Shown here one piece after another: positions 60,587 to 64,000 of a stretch of 64,000 bases of DNA. Position numbers and translations under genes: made by a program. The stretch is from Boswellia sacra (taxonomy: Eukaryota; Streptophyta; Magnoliopsida; Sapindales; Burseraceae): contig SNVD02008118.1 in assembly GCA_013180625.2 (NCBI GenBank), positions 186,001-250,000 of the forward strand, in the 5' to 3' direction. How positions within the stretch are numbered: the first letter of the stretch is position 1; every line of letters begins with the position of its first letter. The notes under the pieces were generated by a model. That model did not search any database. It saw only the letters and a program-made list of their open reading frames with translations, and was not told the origin of the DNA.

Positions 60587-63500
60587 TTTATATGTAAACA
60601 TTCTTCTTGATCATTTTCAACGATGTCTCTTATCTTCTTTGTTGATTGTGTTGCCTTGTTGCCAACGTGCTTCCTGGGCTGTCCACCAACACTGCTAAAA
60701 TCTTCAACTGGAAATTCCCTAGGCCATTATTGAATTTGCCACTAGACCTTTTGTTTATCTTCTCAGCCACGCATGGTTGACTGACAAATATTAATTATAG
60801 AAATTAAACTTCAATATAGAACTCAGTTCTCTTAATTTACAAGAAGTAGATTTCTTCAAGTTAGAAAAGACGTATATTTAATTGTTTATATTAGTCTATA
60901 TATTCTTTGACAGTCTGACAAAATAAGAATATACCCTAAAATATACTATTATAGAACTACATAAACTCTTTTAAGTAATTTTATTCTTCTGCAACTTTTC
61001 AATACTCTGGACGACTAGAATCATGGTTTAGTAGATCTAAAATAAAGGTATATATTATATATATATATATATATACATGAATGATATAGTCTTAACTCGT
61101 ATACTAAAGGCACATATTATCGCTTTAAATGCATTATAATTTCTTCTGAAATTTACAACAATGATTCGAAATTTGTCAAAAAGATAAATAGTTGCTTAAA
61201 AAATTTAAGAAAAATTAAAGAATATCTAAAGTTTTAATATGTGTCAGTAAATATATGTGAACACTATCTATACGAACATACAATTGTAACACTGAATTTT
61301 TTTTTTTTTTTCCTCAACAAATCTTTCGACGCATTATATTTTGTTATCTATGTTTAAATCTAACGACCGGGATGGGGAACTGGCCCACGCAGTTGTCAGG
61401 CTGGACATATAGGCCGTGAATTAATGGCCTCGCAAAGTAAATAGCAATCCGATTAAGATTGGGCCCCTAACAGGCCTCATAATTAATGCCTGATTTAATG
61501 CATCAGATTAATTTCTTTTTACATTTTTTTTTAAACCAATTGAATTCTCCAACAAACTGAAAGTGATTCACTGGTTATTAAATAACCTAATTCAAATCTT
61601 TATATTATATCTTAAAAGCATATTAAGAGTTAAAAAAAATCTTAAAATCAAATTAATAGTTTGCTTTTCAAAATTTGTGTCTCATCATTGAGTGAATAAA
61701 ATATCAAATAATTATAAAATATTATGAAATCACCAAATCACTGTTAGCAACTTAGCATCGACCAGCCAGTCAACCACAGATGTCGGAGGAGCACGTCAGG
61801 CGATAGTTTCCTTCTCTTTTTTTTTTTTTTTTTTAAATTAACATCACATATCCAAATATTAATTATCTAAATCATAAAATATCGTAAATGTGTGTATTGA
61901 AGGCTGATAGCGTTTTGGCGGTTCCTGGCCGTACGATCAAGCCGACTGTATTGAAACCTTATAAGTAGGCCAACAGTTTCTGACGAGACAACGACCTGTC
62001 TAGTTCCTTTTGGCAAGTCTCATGTGGGACCTACATACCAGTTTCTGCCACGTTTCCCCCCTCTACACTTAGAGCAAGCTGTAGTGGGATTTTCGAGACC
62101 TGCTACAAAGCCAATAAAAACACATCACATTTTCCAAATGACCAAACACTACACCCCCTCCACGAAAGAGCTCGTGAAGCCGAAACGTGCACACCCACTG
62201 CCCGTGAAAGAGCGTACGTGAATTCACACAGCGGAAATAGCGATTACGATTAGGATTTACGGGAGGGGCGTTCGGGCGCGTGTAAATGAAGTGAGTGAGG
62301 GGAGACATTGACATGACTAAAGTACGATGAAAGGCTGAGCGGAGCAGAGGGAGCAGAGCACCCGCGTAAAAGTCGAGGGGTCTCTGCAAAAGCCTGTAAC
62401 TTTAGTCATTGGTCTGCTTTTTGATGATGACCCTTTTTCTTTGCATCTGTGACAATTGATATCCCACGCGCACTGTCTTAAGGCGGGTACTGTCCGCTGT
62501 GGCAGAGGTCGCTGAGGTGTCTTTCACGCTCTTTGAGGAGGGTAACGGTGATGGATGTCAGAATAGATTCTTTGTTTGTGCTTCATCATTCTCATGCATG
62601 GCCTTATATGTATACACATACACACATAGAGATAAGATCAGACGATTCTGTGTAACGCTTCGCCTTTCTTCCTCCTAAATACGTTAGACATAAGACTGTA
62701 TTATTGTCATTAGAGGGCGATTATTGGTGATTAATCAAGTCATTATCAAGAGGATAACGTTAGGTTTATAATATTCATATAATTTAAATTTTATAACATA
62801 ATTTGATAATCTATATTATAAAAATTTATTAGAAAATGATAAAATAAAAATAAACGAGAGAAATTATATCTTCAATAGGATTATATCACTTAAACAGTAA
62901 CATCACGTTGTAGAGTTTATGTTATATAAATATTATAAGTCTAACATTAATATTACTAAACTTATCATTCTTTTGATAATAGGTCTAGTTACATTACATG
63001 CAGTGAATCCAATACCCTCAAAAAAATTCAAGATAAAATTCAAAAAACTCGGGATAGGAGGCCAAAAAGTTCGAGAACGGGACGATACAACAAATTTCAG
63101 GTACATTATAGCAAAACCTTTAATATCATGTCCATAACATTATTAATTAACTAAAATGTTTAACCTTCTTAGCTTATTGATAATAAGAAATGCAAGCAAT
63201 ATTCTCATTGATTGTTTTTTATCATTTTTTTTGTTATTGTTAACACCATTTACAAAATTTTAATTGTGAATAATGAAATTAATAAATGACCTATTATTAT
63301 TATAAATTAGTTAAAGCTGTATCTACATATCTCAACTTATGAGGTACATCATGAATAAGAGAGTTTCCAAACTAGTATTATTAACATTTCTCTTACGTCA
63401 TAACCTCTTTTTAGCAGTAACTTAATGTTATCAATGCAATAAGATTACTTTGAGAGTGCAATTATTAACTTTTTGCATCGTAGATACACTATTAAGATAG

Positions 63501-64000
63501 CAGATTTTATTGTTATGTATTGCGTGCTTCTATTTAAATTCTCTTACTAATGCTTGATAATAAACTTTTATATGTTATCTAATTAATGGGCATCTCAACT
63601 ATGTGATGCTTAATTAAATAGTGAATAATAACAAATATGATATTAATATTGTAAAAATTATATTTCATTAAAAATAATTATAGTTTTTATTGTTAACATA
63701 TACTTTTATCATAAGATTGGATGAAATAGAAATGCATTTTCTTTGCTTTAGTCCTTTCATGTGGGTATTGGGAGTGATAGGCCGTTGGCATGAAACACCG
63801 AAAAGCAATTGTTTACAACAAAAAAGCATTAAATAAAGAAAGATTGCAGTAGTCGTAGAATGAAAATAAAAACAGACAAGAACAAAATGGTTTGATTGGG
63901 AGTGTTTCCCACCTTGAGCTCTGTTATAAATAACTATAATAATTATTATTAATATGATATACAGTGTGCAATGGACGATTGCGTGGGCGTTAATCAAGAC
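60587..64000. other. Right end: duplicated flank, then AT-rich DNA
   Basis: 60,600-61,860 is the DUF599-3 downstream flank, similar in places to 52,200-52,880. An (AT)n run lies at about 61,053-61,074. 61,900-62,560 is noticeably GC-richer with no recognisable coding frame; it could be the promoter side of a gene outside the window, but this is a guess. 62,700-64,000 is AT-rich with no gene. Confidence 0.5.

Noticed and set aside
62069..62389. 106-codon minus-strand frame in the GC-richer block
   Set aside because: No family resemblance, no coding-like codon pattern, no splice context.

Overview
This window is nuclear DNA from a flowering plant. The coding exons are split by AT-rich introns, the intergenic DNA is AT-rich, the LTR retrotransposons are plant types primed by initiator-Met tRNA, and the genes belong to plant families: a UGT79-like glycosyltransferase, a VOZ transcription factor, plant O-methyltransferases (OMTs) and DUF599 membrane proteins. 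The style of introns and proteins suggests a core eudicot. I cannot name the species.

Layout. Positions 1-14,333 are mostly transposon. Two internally deleted Ty1/copia elements (SIRE/Maximus-like, minus strand) lie at 1-4717 (cut by the window edge) and 8249-14,328 (complete, with a TTTTC target duplication). Between them lie a small CACTA-like element and what look like the fused flanks of a deleted UGT gene. Positions 14,977-38,133 form a conserved gene island: UGT79-like (-), an uncharacterised plastid-targeted membrane protein (-), elongation factor ELOF1 (+, divergent from the plastid gene), VOZ1-like (-) and OPA3-like (-). I resolved the exon structure of all of these, with one uncertain join in the plastid gene.

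Positions 39,704-61,860 hold a tandemly duplicated module of O-methyltransferase plus DUF599 membrane protein. OMT-1 (exon-junction frameshift) and OMT-2 (intact) are followed by DUF599-1. Next come an OMT 3' exon fragment and a broken DUF599-2, then an OMT 3' relic and an intact DUF599-3. A 5.7-kb chromodomain Ty3/gypsy element (45,183-50,907), with about 97% identical LTRs but several in-frame stops, has inserted between OMT-2 and DUF599-1. A hAT-type MITE sits just upstream of DUF599-2, and its empty site survives in the DUF599-1 paralogue. Positions 60,587-64,000 contain duplicated flank and AT-rich DNA with no gene I can support.

How the genes relate. The island genes are unrelated in function: transcription elongation, flowering and phytochrome-linked transcription, mitochondrial membrane, plastid membrane and glycosylation. 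The OMT/DUF599 repeats are the only real cluster. Repeated duplication and decay explain most of the non-genic sequence on the right half. I found no CRISPR, tRNA or rRNA gene, and no clearly novel multi-gene system. The most distinctive items are the OMT-1 frame break with a possible splice rescue, the conserved GC-AG introns in DUF599 (one of them translatable when retained), and the dated sequence of insertions inside the duplicated block.
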